Shown: positions 29,842 to 38,388 of the stretch, one piece after another
Layout: the number at the start of each line of letters is the position of its first letter
Position numbering within the stretch: the first letter of the stretch is position 1
Assembly: GCF_003977595.1 (NCBI RefSeq)
Contig: NZ_RYYR01000003.1
Span: 124,001-188,000 of the forward strand
Length of the DNA: 64,000 nucleotides
Source: Lysinibacillus antri
GTDB lineage: Bacteria > Bacillota > Bacilli > Bacillales_A > Planococcaceae
Direction of reading: 5' to 3'
The notes under the pieces: model-generated
The model's input: only the letters and a program-made list of their open reading frames with translations
Databases searched by the model: none
What the model was told of the DNA's origin: nothing
Made by a program: the position numbers and the translations under genes

Positions 29842-29987
29842 GTGAGCGGACTTAGCACACAAGCCGCAAAGCCATGTTGTGTATGTCTTTACGACTTGTC
29901 TTCATGCTTTGTGTAAGGTCCACTCACATAGGATAACTTCAACTTATCCTTCATAATTTCGTGCGCGGCTTACAGTGGTAGGCCGCG
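29842..29987 (-). repeat. 146-bp structured intergenic repeat, copy 2
   Basis: In reverse complement this copy has the same plan as 13883-14028: a 24-bp hairpin (29964-29987), a 36-bp linker and an 86-bp module (29842-29927) ending in GTGAGCGGA/TCCACTCAC. The 86-bp modules match at most positions, and the hairpin arms are CGCGGC/GCCGCG against CGCAGC/GCTGCG in copy 1. It occupies the middle of the 648-base gap between sigG and ylmC, which contains no gene that I can support. Confidence 0.8.
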
Positions 29988-30257
29988 TTTTCTAACTTAA
30001 GTTAGCTTCCTAAGCGTTTCGTAATTTAATAATCGTTCTCTTATTGTTGATTTCCATTACAATTAACAAATTTGTATAGCAAAAATAATTAGTCTTTTGA
30101 TACTAATGGGTGAATTTATTTACTTTTTGGACAGCCCCGAAAAAAACTGGGGAGTTCTAACAAGTGAGTTTAACATGTATAGGAGAAAGTTGAAGTTTCA
30201 AAGAGGCTTGGTGCTGAAATTAGTCACTGTGCTAAATTTGTAATTTTATACTTCGCA

Positions 30258-30287
30258 AAATAAAAACGCACTTAAAAAAAGTGCGCT
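30258..30287 (-). terminator. sigG terminator
   Basis: On the minus strand AGCGCACTT and AAGTGCGTT form a stem over a short T loop and are followed by TTTATTTT. It begins seven bases after the sigG stop. Confidence 0.85.
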
Positions 30288-30293
30288 CAGTCA

Positions 30294-31076
30294 TTATCCT
30301 AATTTATAGTCCTTTTGCATTGTCTCAATTGCATTCTTTTCTAAACGTGAAATTTGCGCTTGAGAAATGCCTAGTGATTTTGCAATTTCAGTTTGTGTTT
30401 CACCATAATAGAATCGTTTGGAAAGAATCATTTGCTGTCTTTCATCTAATTTTTGCATGCTCTCTTTTACACTAACATACGCAACCCATTGATCTTCTGA
30501 TACATCATCATCTCTTAATTGATCCATGATATAGACTGCATCTCCACCATCTGAATAGATTGGTTCTTGAAGAGATAGAGGATCCTGAATTGCATCTAAA
30601 GCATATAAAACGTCTTCTTTCTTCATTTCAATTGCTTCTGCCAGTTGCTCAATTGTTGGCTCATATAAATTTTCTGAAATAAATGCTTCCTTTGCCTGCA
30701 TCGCTTTGTAGGCGATGTCTCGCAATGATCGTGAGACACGTAATGCATGATGGTCACGCAAATGTCTTCTGATCTCACCAATTATCATTGGTACTGCATA
30801 CGTTGAAAATCGAACATTATGTTTCAAATCAAAGTGATCAATAGCCTTTAATAAACCAATACATCCCACTTGGAACAAATCATCCGCCTGTTCACCACGG
30901 TAAGAAAATCTACCAACAATACTTAATACAAGTCGTAAATTGCAAATGACTAGTTCATCTCTTACCCACTCTTCTCCAGATTGTAGGCGAACGAACAGCT
31001 CTCTCATCTCTTCATGTTTTAGAACTGGCAAAGAAGCAGTATCTACACCACAAAGTTCTACTTTAGTACGAACCAT
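30294..31076 (-). CDS. sigG: RNA polymerase sigma factor SigG (late forespore)
   Basis: SigG directs late forespore transcription during sporulation. At 260 residues from the ATG at 31076 (MVRTKVELCGVDT) it equals the B. subtilis protein, and GGAGGAAAAGAAG lies just upstream; the open frame to 31151 is not needed. Region 2 shows NLRLVLSIVGRF and DDLFQVGCIGLLKAIDHFD, and region 4 ends with TQTEIAKSLGISQAQISRLE. The order spoIIGA-sigE-sigG is conserved, and a possible sigma-F/G-type promoter lies at 31143-31171. Confidence 0.96.
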   Translation of the reverse strand: MVRTKVELCGVDTASLPVLKHEEMRELFVRLQSGEEWVRDELVICNLRLVLSIVGRFSYRGEQADDLFQVGCIGLLKAIDHFDLKHNVRFSTYAVPMIIGEIRRHLRDHHALRVSRSLRDIAYKAMQAKEAFISENLYEPTIEQLAEAIEMKKEDVLYALDAIQDPLSLQEPIYSDGGDAVYIMDQLRDDDVSEDQWVAYVSVKESMQKLDERQQMILSKRFYYGETQTEIAKSLGISQAQISRLEKNAIETMQKDYKLG

Positions 31077-31142
31077 CTTCTTTTCCTCCGAACTAGTTTT
31101 TTGTCTCTGAACTGTTTTTTCAGTTTGTCCGGAAAAAAGAAG

Positions 31143-31171
31143 AGTATGCACAAATTATTCGTCCAATTTCA
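31143..31171 (-). promoter_or_regulatory. Possible forespore (sigma-F/sigma-G) promoter of sigG
   Basis: On the minus strand TGAAAT (31166-31171) and CATACT (31143-31148) are 17 bases apart in the sigE-sigG gap. The -10 resembles the CATnnTA element recognised by forespore sigma factors. The match is partial. Confidence 0.4.
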
Positions 31172-31180
31172 TCCAATTCC

Positions 31181-31888
31181 TTAAGAAATGGGTTGATTTA
31201 AATGTTCACGTAAATCTAAAATAATTTTCTTTTCAAGTCGCGAAATATAGGATTGTGAAATTCCTAAATGATCGGCCACTTCTTTTTGTGTCATTTCCTG
31301 TTTGCCATTTAAACCAAAACGACACTCCATTATATATCGCTCACGCTCACTTAATCCGTTAATGGCTTGGAACATTGTTGCGCGTTCAATTTTCTTTTCT
31401 ACATCATTCATAATAATCTGTTCTTCTGTCCCTAAAATATCTGATAGTAATAATTCATTACCATCTGGGTCAGAGTTTAAAGGCTCATCTAATGACACTT
31501 CACCTTTCATACGGCTTGTCTTTCTTAAGTGCATTAAAATCTCATTTTCAATACAACGTGATGCATATGTGGCTAATTTAATATTTTTTTCAGTATTAAA
31601 TGTTTCGATTGCTTTAATTAAGCCAATGGAACCGATACTAATCAAATCTTCAATCGGTGTACCTGTGTTATCAAAACGTCTAGCTATATATACAACAAGA
31701 CGTAAGTTTCTTTCAATTAGTGTGTCACGTGCTCTTAAATCACCATTCATAAAGGCTTCAATAACTGTCGTTTCTTCTTCTCTAGTCAATGGTACTGGCA
31801 ATGAATCGTGCCCTCCTATATAGTATGTTCCTTTAGTACGAAACTTACTCCAAATTTTTCTAAATAGGTTGATTAATCTATTAAACAA
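31181..31888 (-). CDS. sigE: RNA polymerase sigma factor SigE precursor (mother cell)
   Basis: SigE controls early mother-cell genes. The 235-residue product is a pro-protein: an amphipathic N terminus ([20 protein letters not shown]) keeps it at the membrane until SpoIIGA cleaves it near YYIGG (about residues 22-26). Region 2 contains [18 protein letters not shown] and [16 protein letters not shown], and region 4 ends [18 protein letters not shown]. It follows spoIIGA by 26 bases, so protease and substrate are made together. Confidence 0.96.
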   Translation of the reverse strand: MFNRLINLFRKIWSKFRTKGTYYIGGHDSLPVPLTREEETTVIEAFMNGDLRARDTLIERNLRLVVYIARRFDNTGTPIEDLISIGSIGLIKAIETFNTEKNIKLATYASRCIENEILMHLRKTSRMKGEVSLDEPLNSDPDGNELLLSDILGTEEQIIMNDVEKKIERATMFQAINGLSERERYIMECRFGLNGKQEMTQKEVADHLGISQSYISRLEKKIILDLREHLNQPIS

Positions 31889-31914
31889 TCATTTTCCCCC
31901 TTTATGCGTAATTT

Positions 31915-32739
31915 TCATAACGCTAAAACGTGAAGAATCATTTGCGCTTCTTGTGGATACCTTGCATCTTGTCTAGTAAACACGACATATTGCTCAAAGA
32001 TCTCCTTCTCGGTAGTTCCAATAATTTTTAACCGATCGAATCGGAATGCAAGAACTGTCGACTTATCCTGTTGCACAGTGGACAATGTCAAAATTCGGAT
32101 TTTTGGAAAAACGTTTGAAGGAAACATATTTAATTGATACGGATTTTTCTCATCCCATGCTAATAATGCATCGTTAAAATTTTTTGGTAATGCCTCTTTA
32201 ACCGCATTGTATGAAAGAAAATGTACTGGCTTCCCGCTCATCGGTTCTATACATTCATTGCCCGTATCAATAAAACCCTTTAGTTCATAATTCTGTTTGA
32301 ACAATTCAAGCTCACAATGTACCACAAAAGATTGCTGTATTTTCGCTTTACTCATCTGTCTCCATTTAGCGTGAATTGTTGTTAAACTCAAAAAGGCAAT
32401 CGCTGTACATAAAATAAAAAATAATAGTTCGGATTGGTTAAGTAAAAAGGGTAGTAAACTTGTTAAAACGCCACCGAGGAAGAACGTAGTGAGAAAAAGG
32501 ACTGTTCCTTGTTTTAACAACGACTGGAAACGAAATGAAAAAGCTAGTCCAATTAAAACGATAAAACTAACGAATGCACCGAACAAGGATTGATAAAATA
32601 TAGATGCAATTAATCCACTACAAAACGCACTTAGAAGTAATCTACTCCTTTTTACATACAATCCCGTTATTTCTTGTGTAAACTTTAATAAAAAATAGTT
32701 AAACAACGTATTGTATAGTACGAGTAATTCTCCAATCAT
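31915..32739 (-). CDS. spoIIGA: Sporulation sigma-E factor-processing peptidase SpoIIGA
   Basis: SpoIIGA is the membrane aspartic protease that processes pro-SigE after septation, in response to SpoIIR. About five N-terminal transmembrane helices occupy residues 1-130. The C-terminal protease domain has the active-site aspartate in GFIDTGNE near residue 155, and it follows the retroviral-type D-T-G pattern. The length (274 residues) is slightly below the B. subtilis protein. AGGAGGACG precedes the ATG, and a spoIIG-like promoter lies just upstream. Confidence 0.93.
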   Translation of the reverse strand: MIGELLVLYNTLFNYFLLKFTQEITGLYVKRSRLLLSAFCSGLIASIFYQSLFGAFVSFIVLIGLAFSFRFQSLLKQGTVLFLTTFFLGGVLTSLLPFLLNQSELLFFILCTAIAFLSLTTIHAKWRQMSKAKIQQSFVVHCELELFKQNYELKGFIDTGNECIEPMSGKPVHFLSYNAVKEALPKNFNDALLAWDEKNPYQLNMFPSNVFPKIRILTLSTVQQDKSTVLAFRFDRLKIIGTTEKEIFEQYVVFTRQDARYPQEAQMILHVLAL

Positions 32740-32760
32740 TTTTGCGTCCTCCTAGTTAAA

Positions 32761-32793
32761 AGATTAACACTAGCTTGATGTAGAAAATGTCAA
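32761..32793 (-). promoter_or_regulatory. spoIIG-type promoter with wide spacing
   Basis: On the minus strand TTGACA (32788-32793) is followed after 21 bases by TAATCT (32761-32766), only 22 bases before the spoIIGA start. The B. subtilis spoIIG promoter also has consensus boxes with unusually wide spacing and needs Spo0A-P. A TGTCAAAA at 32849-32856 is a candidate 0A box. The 32740-33064 gap otherwise holds the ftsZ terminators. Confidence 0.5.
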
Positions 32794-32958
32794 ACCGTCG
32801 TAGTAAACACAAAAATAATTTAGACATTATATTCTAGAAATCTAAATATTTTGACATATTGTTACAATCATCATTTTTCTTAGCAAATTAATTAATTTCG
32901 TAGGTTAACCTACGAAATAAGCATCACTCATTATCAAACCGCTTCATTTAAGTGAAAT

Positions 32959-32998
32959 AAAAAAAGACTAAAAAGCTATATTAATAACTTTTCAGTCT
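32959..32998 (-). terminator. Second terminator after ftsZ
   Basis: On the minus strand GACTGAAAAG and CTTTTTAGTC pair, with ATTAATAT in the loop region, and run into seven T. It backs up the terminator at 33010-33045 and insulates spoIIGA from the division cluster. Confidence 0.75.
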
Positions 32999-33009
32999 CT
33001 AAATCCCAT

Positions 33010-33045
33010 AAAAAAGCCCCCCACCTATAGAGTGAGAAGCTTCTT
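33010..33045 (-). terminator. First terminator after ftsZ
   Basis: On the minus strand AGCTTCTCAC and GTGGGGGGCT pair with several G-T wobbles around TCTATAG and are followed by six T. It lies 20 bases after the ftsZ stop and closes the division and cell-wall cluster. Confidence 0.75.
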
Positions 33046-33064
33046 TTGTCGAATATTCAAATAC

Positions 33065-34225
33065 TTATCCACGATTACGTCGATTGCGTAAGAATGTAGG
33101 AATTTCTAAAAAATCATCCTGTTGTTGAACTTGACGTGTCGGTTCTGGTTGTTGGACAGGCTGTTCTTGAACACGCTCACGACTTGGTGCTTGTTGTTGT
33201 GGTTGAGAAGTTTGACTACCACCACGAATTGTACCCATCGGACGTGTATTTTGACGTTGTTGTTCCACAATGTCGTCAGAGAAACCTGTAGCAATAACTG
33301 TTACGATTATTTCATCATTTAAATTTTCGTTAATTACCGAACCGAAAATCATATTTACTTCTTCATCAGATGCAGAAGCAACGATATCAGCCGCTTCTTG
33401 AACTTCGAATAAACTTAAGTTCGATCCACCTGTGATGTTCATAATTACACCTTTTGCTCCGTCAATAGATGTTTCAAGTAATGGACTTGAAATGGCTTTT
33501 TTCGCAGCCTCTGTTGCACGGTTTTCACCAGTCGCAATCCCGATCCCCATTAATGCTGAACCTTTATCAGACATAATTGTTTTTACGTCTGCAAAGTCTA
33601 AGTTAATAAGACCTGGTGTTGCAATTAAATCTGAAATCCCTTGAACACCTTGACGTAAAACATTATCTGCTTCACGGAAAGCTTCAAGCATTGGCGTACT
33701 TTTATCAACAATTTGAAGTAATTTATCATTTGGTATAACAATTAGTGTGTCGACTGCATCTTTCATTGATGAAATACCGCCGATTGCTTGTGTTTGACGT
33801 TTACGACCTTCGAACGAGAACGGACGCGTTACAACACCAACTGTTAAGGCTCCTAAATCACGTGCGATTGACGCTATAACTGGGGCAGCTCCTGTACCTG
33901 TTCCTCCGCCCATACCAGCAGTAACGAAGACCATGTCTGCTCCACGTAGAACTTCCTCAATTTGTTCACGACTTTCTTCTGCGGCTTTCTTCCCTACTTC
34001 TGGGTTTGCCCCCGCACCTAGTCCTCTAGTTAATTTATTACCAATTTGCAATCTATACTCTGCTTTTGATAGATTTAAAGCTTGTGCATCCGTATTTACT
34101 GCAATAAAGTCAACACCTTGAACACCGTGTTCAATCATCCTATTTACTGCATTATTTCCGCCACCGCCAACGCCAATTACTTTTATGTTAGCTAGTTGGT
34201 CTATACTCGTATCAAATTCTAACAT
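33065..34225 (-). CDS. ftsZ: Cell division protein FtsZ
   Basis: FtsZ is the tubulin-like GTPase that forms the Z ring. [11 protein letters not shown] near residue 105 is the tubulin signature loop, [15 protein letters not shown] near residue 16 starts the nucleotide fold, and the C-terminal [13 protein letters not shown] is the tail bound by FtsA, SepF and others. The start at 34225 ([10 protein letters not shown]) has GGAGGAG upstream and gives 386 residues; an upstream GTG overlaps that site. The Gln/Pro/Arg-rich linker (about residues 320-370) is normal. Confidence 0.97.
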   Translation of the reverse strand: MLEFDTSIDQLANIKVIGVGGGGNNAVNRMIEHGVQGVDFIAVNTDAQALNLSKAEYRLQIGNKLTRGLGAGANPEVGKKAAEESREQIEEVLRGADMVFVTAGMGGGTGTGAAPVIASIARDLGALTVGVVTRPFSFEGRKRQTQAIGGISSMKDAVDTLIVIPNDKLLQIVDKSTPMLEAFREADNVLRQGVQGISDLIATPGLINLDFADVKTIMSDKGSALMGIGIATGENRATEAAKKAISSPLLETSIDGAKGVIMNITGGSNLSLFEVQEAADIVASASDEEVNMIFGSVINENLNDEIIVTVIATGFSDDIVEQQRQNTRPMGTIRGGSQTSQPQQQAPSRERVQEQPVQQPEPTRQVQQQDDFLEIPTFLRNRRNRG

Positions 34226-34259
34226 CGTTTCTCCTCCTGCCACACTAGTCTTTCAGAAA

Positions 34260-35549
34260 TTACTCAAAAAACTTATCAAATAGTTTCTTCGCTTTGTTAA
34301 TTACGCTTGTTTTATTCTGGTTGCTCTCTTTTTCAGATGTATTCGCTTGTTTCTTAGGAGGAGTTGAACCTGCTCCAGCTGTTGCATAAACAGGTGTTTC
34401 ACTCGGGCTTCTACCGTAAAAATCATCCTCTAAGTGTGCATATCTGATTAATCCGACTGCAGTTGTGTATGATGGTTCACGCACACCAATATAATCTGGC
34501 GTATAAATTCTTACACGTGTTTGCATAATCTGTCTTGCTAGTTGTGCAATACCCTCTAACTGGGCAACGCCACCTGTAAGAACTATTCCACCAGGTAAAT
34601 CACGTACCCCTAATCTTACTAGTTCGTCTAAAACAAGTTCAAACATTTCTTCTAGACGTACACCAATAATTTCAGAGATAAATTTTTGACTATATTGATC
34701 TGTTGCATCAGTTCCTGAAACAGGGACTTCAAAAATCTCGTCATCGGATGCATCATCATAAAACGCATGTCCAAACTGTTTTTTTATTAATTCAGCTTGT
34801 TCAGTAGGGGTTTTTAGTACTATTGATAAATCCTTAGTTATATGTTCGCCACCAACAGGGATAACTCCTGTTCGTGTTAATAATCCATCTTCAAAAACTG
34901 CAATCGTTGTAGATCCACCACCTAGATCAATAAAGGCAGTACCTTGGTTTTTTTCATCCTCCGTTAAAGAGAAGTAGCCCGCTGCTAAAGGTTGCAAATA
35001 AATTTCTCTTATTCTTAAACCAGCTCGTTCTACGCAACGTAAAACATTATGAACTAAAGTTTTAGAAGTTGTAATCATTGTTGCATCCATTTCTAAACGA
35101 ATACCAATCATACCACGAGGATCTTTAATTTCATCTAAATTATCCACAATAAATTGACGTGGGATTAAATTTACAAGCTCTCGCTCAGGTGGAATCGACA
35201 TTACTTGTGCGGATTCAATAACTCTCTCTAAATCATCATCAGTTATTTCACGATTTTCACTATTGACTGCGACAACACCTTTAACTGGTTGGAGAGTTGT
35301 TTGGTTTGCAGGTATACCGAGCACTACTTCATCTATTTTTATCCCTGTCATTCGCTCCGCTTGGTCTACTGCTTTTTTAATGGATTGTACCGTTGCATCT
35401 ATATCAACAATCGTGCCTTTACGAATTCCATTAGATTTAGCGTTACCTACACCAATAACATGTAGTTGATTATCTGTAATATCTCCTATCAAGACTTTAA
35501 TAGAAGTTGAACCAATATCTAGTGAAATATAAATATCTTGGTGATTCAC
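34260..35549 (-). CDS. ftsA: Cell division protein FtsA
   Basis: FtsA (429 residues) is an actin-fold ATPase that tethers FtsZ to the membrane. Actin-like phosphate motifs are SLDIGSTSIKVLIGD near residue 9 and AFIDLGGGSTTIAVFEDG near residue 200. The adenosine motif GIVLTGGVAQLEGI is near residue 330, and an amphipathic membrane-targeting helix (INKAKKLFDKFFE) ends the protein. It starts at GTG with GGAGGTG upstream, 34 bases before ftsZ. Confidence 0.95.
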   Translation of the reverse strand: MNHQDIYISLDIGSTSIKVLIGDITDNQLHVIGVGNAKSNGIRKGTIVDIDATVQSIKKAVDQAERMTGIKIDEVVLGIPANQTTLQPVKGVVAVNSENREITDDDLERVIESAQVMSIPPERELVNLIPRQFIVDNLDEIKDPRGMIGIRLEMDATMITTSKTLVHNVLRCVERAGLRIREIYLQPLAAGYFSLTEDEKNQGTAFIDLGGGSTTIAVFEDGLLTRTGVIPVGGEHITKDLSIVLKTPTEQAELIKKQFGHAFYDDASDDEIFEVPVSGTDATDQYSQKFISEIIGVRLEEMFELVLDELVRLGVRDLPGGIVLTGGVAQLEGIAQLARQIMQTRVRIYTPDYIGVREPSYTTAVGLIRYAHLEDDFYGRSPSETPVYATAGAGSTPPKKQANTSEKESNQNKTSVINKAKKLFDKFFE

Positions 35550-35647
35550 CTACCGCACCTCCTTCGATTACTGTGCTATGTTCATTCTATTGTAATTCAA
35601 ATGCATTGTCTAAATAAATTCAAGTACCCCATACAATTTTATAGCTA

Positions 35648-36016
35648 TTATACTGCATTTTCATCTTTTTTTATATGTCTCTCTTCCCATTTTGTTATCA
35701 AAATTCGTCGAATGACTGCAATATTTTGGAATAGTCGGACACCAAAGGCAAAAATGGCAGCTAAATATAAGTCAACGCCTAAGTGAACACCTAAAAATGC
35801 TAACCCTGCAGCTAAAGCAATATTGAAGAAAAACCCCGAAAGAAACACTTTATCGTCGTATACTTGTTGCAAGTTTGCCCTTATACCACCAAAAAGCGTA
35901 TCAAGGGCAGCAAGAACAGCAATTGATAAGTAGTTTTCGTATACTGCAGGAATATGAATATCGGTAAGTAAACCTAAAGCTAGTCCTAAAAGTAAACCAA
36001 GAAATGGTAACCACAT
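35648..36016 (-). CDS. sbp: Small basic membrane protein Sbp
   Basis: A 122-residue protein with about three transmembrane segments, of the DUF1290/SBP family found between ylxX and ftsA in Bacillales. ALDTLFGGIRANLQQVYDDK near residue 36 is the conserved cytoplasmic loop. It is co-transcribed with ylxX (three-base gap). The function is unknown; the position suggests a link to division or envelope synthesis. Confidence 0.88.
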   Translation of the reverse strand: MWLPFLGLLLGLALGLLTDIHIPAVYENYLSIAVLAALDTLFGGIRANLQQVYDDKVFLSGFFFNIALAAGLAFLGVHLGVDLYLAAIFAFGVRLFQNIAVIRRILITKWEERHIKKDENAV

Positions 36017-36019
36017 ATT

Positions 36020-36739
36020 CTATTCCCCTTTGTCATTTTCAACTAAATAAGTATTGGATAAATTACCATCATACGCACTTACCGTAATACTTGGTTGTGC
36101 TTCATTAATGACTAAACTTAAATTATCGAGATAAAAATCATCACGAAATGCAGAGGCAAATAAGTAACTATATAGTTTTTCTGCTTTTTCAAAATTTTCC
36201 GTAATAATGTATATATCAATATTTGTACTATCGATTGGAACACCATTAACAGTGGTCTTTCCATTTATATCACGAATTGCTGACGTATGAACGAGCCTTT
36301 GTCCATCGATTTCAATAAAGTGACCATTATATCGGTAAATCTCATTCACTAATCGAATTAATAAATTAGGCGATATAGGCTCAATTTGAAATCCCATTTC
36401 AAGCAATTCAGCTGCTGGAACAATGTTTAATACAACTCCTGGACCTGTTATACTACTTAAACCGGCCCTTTGTTTTAATTCCTCTACAGTATCTTTTAAT
36501 ATTTGCGCTTGACTTTCCGTATCATTATTTTCATATTCCTCAACTACAGAGCTCAATGTTGCAATTTCTGAGAGCAATTCGGAGTGACGTTTTTTTTCTT
36601 CTGATAATTCTTGGCGTATTTCCCAAATATCACGTGTATCTCTTGTTGTTGGCATTTGTACTGTATTATATTGAACTGCAATCATGACCCCTACAATAAA
36701 TGACACTACCGTAATTCTGGTAATAACTTTCTTATCCAC
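36020..36739 (-). CDS. ylxX: DUF881-family membrane protein YlxX
   Basis: The 239-residue protein has one N-terminal transmembrane helix (about residues 8-25), a coiled coil (about residues 40-80) and an extracytoplasmic DUF881 domain, with NEIYRYNGHFIEIDGQRLV near residue 130. DUF881 proteins lie next to divIB and ftsA in Bacillales, and no biochemical role is established. The GTG start has AAGGAGGATTTGTGA upstream. A paralogue (ylxW) lies immediately upstream, so the two may act together. Confidence 0.85.
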   Translation of the reverse strand: MDKKVITRITVVSFIVGVMIAVQYNTVQMPTTRDTRDIWEIRQELSEEKKRHSELLSEIATLSSVVEEYENNDTESQAQILKDTVEELKQRAGLSSITGPGVVLNIVPAAELLEMGFQIEPISPNLLIRLVNEIYRYNGHFIEIDGQRLVHTSAIRDINGKTTVNGVPIDSTNIDIYIITENFEKAEKLYSYLFASAFRDDFYLDNLSLVINEAQPSITVSAYDGNLSNTYLVENDKGE

Positions 36740-36811
36740 TCACAAATCCTCCTTTCATAGAAATGCGTAAGTGGCTCATTCAGCTGCGAAAAAAACCATG
36801 TACTAAAGTAA

Positions 36812-37543
36812 CTAACTTACACCTTCATCATTATCATTTATTGATGGCATTTCAATTAAGCTACTTTCTTCAATTGTAACAACAATTCGGTCATTTAATA
36901 ATTGATCAAACACGCCACCTACTATTTTTAAAGACGTATGAAGTGCCTTAGCATCTCCAACTGCTTCAATCACAAAAGGTGCGGGAAATTGTTTGCCATC
37001 TATCGTTATGACCGGACCATTACAGCGAATGAAGGAATCGGTTTTAATTCTTTGCCCGTTCACTGTAATTGCTTCGGCGCCGGAAATTTTCAACTCGTTG
37101 ATGACAGCAAACACATGACTTTCATGAACGATATAATCATTCGGGTTTGGTGAATTTGGATCATATTCACTATCCTTTAAAATCACCCTAATTCCCTCTC
37201 CATAAGCTGGAATCTCACCTAGTAATAAGCGTAACTTATCTGCTTCTTGAAGTAAGTGGTCATAGTCTTCCTCGTTTTCTGCAAATGTTTTTTCATATTC
37301 CCTACGCTTTGTTTGCAAAGCAATTAATTCTTCAATTAATTCTTTATTACGCTCTTTTTGAGAAATTAAATCTTCCCGATAGGACTCTTCTTGTTCCAGG
37401 TATGACGTATTCACTTTAACTTCATCTTTTGTAAGTTTATAGGAATATCCAATCATAAATCCGGTTGCGATGCATACAATTAGTACGATGAACTGTTTTC
37501 TTGTAAATTTGTTTTTTTTATTGTGTAATGGTTTCTTCTTCAT
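36812..37543 (-). CDS. ylxW: DUF881-family membrane protein YlxW
   Basis: This 243-residue paralogue of the next gene shares one N-terminal transmembrane helix (about residues 15-32), a coiled coil (about 45-90) and the DUF881 domain. The domain has GAEAITVNGQRIKTDSFIR near residue 150. The ATG at 37543 has GGAAGTG upstream and overlaps the end of divIB by 26 bases. Role unknown, but the conserved position between divIB and ylxX supports an envelope-associated function. Confidence 0.85.
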   Translation of the reverse strand: MKKKPLHNKKNKFTRKQFIVLIVCIATGFMIGYSYKLTKDEVKVNTSYLEQEESYREDLISQKERNKELIEELIALQTKRREYEKTFAENEEDYDHLLQEADKLRLLLGEIPAYGEGIRVILKDSEYDPNSPNPNDYIVHESHVFAVINELKISGAEAITVNGQRIKTDSFIRCNGPVITIDGKQFPAPFVIEAVGDAKALHTSLKIVGGVFDQLLNDRIVVTIEESSLIEMPSINDNDEGVS

Positions 37544-38360
37544 CAACCAACACTTCCTGTCCTTCACTTTCTGCTTCTACTTCTTCAAAATTCAGATTAA
37601 GCTGTGTATACTCGTCGTTATAAGATCTGTAATAGGAACCGACTTCGATATCAATAATCCCTTTTTCAAAATCACCCGTATTTTCAATTTGTGCAACAAT
37701 GGATGGATAATAATTTAATTTTTTGGCCAATGTAGTTATTTCTGCTCTTACTTCATACCCATCATTCATATACAACGTGATAGAGTAAGGATCCGCACTA
37801 GAAGGAGTTGCATTAATTTGGGATATTAATGCCAAAACTGTAGTATCCAACTTAGCTAACTCTTTTAATAGACGTTTTCTTAACTTTTCATCCTCAAACT
37901 GTAAGAATAATGGTGCATCAATTGGCTCCATCGTACTTGGTTCCTTAAAAACATCACCATTTTCTAACATTGGATAAAATACATTGTCTTTTGAAATATA
38001 AGCGACTTTTTGCCATTCATCTACTTTTATTTCAACCGTCGTTAACCATTTTCTTTTAACTTGTACATCTTTCACCCAATGCTGTTCTTTTATACTTTTC
38101 TCCACTTCTCCTTCACGGAAACCCCACATTGAATCTCCAGTTTGCAAACCAGAATAGTTTATGTATTCTTCATTATCGACAAGCTCTGCCCCAGATATGT
38201 TAATCTTTTTTATATCACTAAATGGCGATTGGAAATAAAGGAGTAAAAATAATGTAATGAAAAACAAAAAGATTAATACGGTAAATTTAAAATTAGTTCT
38301 TCTTCTTCTTTTTTCTCTTAATGTTGGTATACGATCTTCAATGTCAATTACTTTGTCCAT
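37518..38360 (-). CDS. divIB: Cell division protein DivIB/FtsQ
   Basis: DivIB (280 residues) is a bitopic divisome protein that works with FtsL and DivIC. After a cytoplasmic basic segment (REKRRRRTN near residue 20) comes one transmembrane helix (about 26-46). Then follow the POTRA domain (residues about 50-120, ISGAELVDNEEYINYSGLQT) and the beta domain, with an acidic C-terminal tail. GGAGGAG precedes the ATG at 38360. In B. subtilis murG and murB lie upstream of divIB; here spoVE does. Confidence 0.92.
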   Translation of the reverse strand: MDKVIDIEDRIPTLREKRRRRTNFKFTVLIFLFFITLFLLLYFQSPFSDIKKINISGAELVDNEEYINYSGLQTGDSMWGFREGEVEKSIKEQHWVKDVQVKRKWLTTVEIKVDEWQKVAYISKDNVFYPMLENGDVFKEPSTMEPIDAPLFLQFEDEKLRKRLLKELAKLDTTVLALISQINATPSSADPYSITLYMNDGYEVRAEITTLAKKLNYYPSIVAQIENTGDFEKGIIDIEVGSYYRSYNDEYTQLNLNFEEVEAESEGQEVLVDEEETITQ

Positions 38361-38388
38361 AATTTTTACTCCTCCTTCCTTTCGTAAA

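Noticed and set aside
13883-29987. The two 146-bp repeats as attachment sites of an integrated element
   Set aside because: They are inverted relative to each other, the enclosed region contains essential genes (ileS, divIVA), and there is no integrase.
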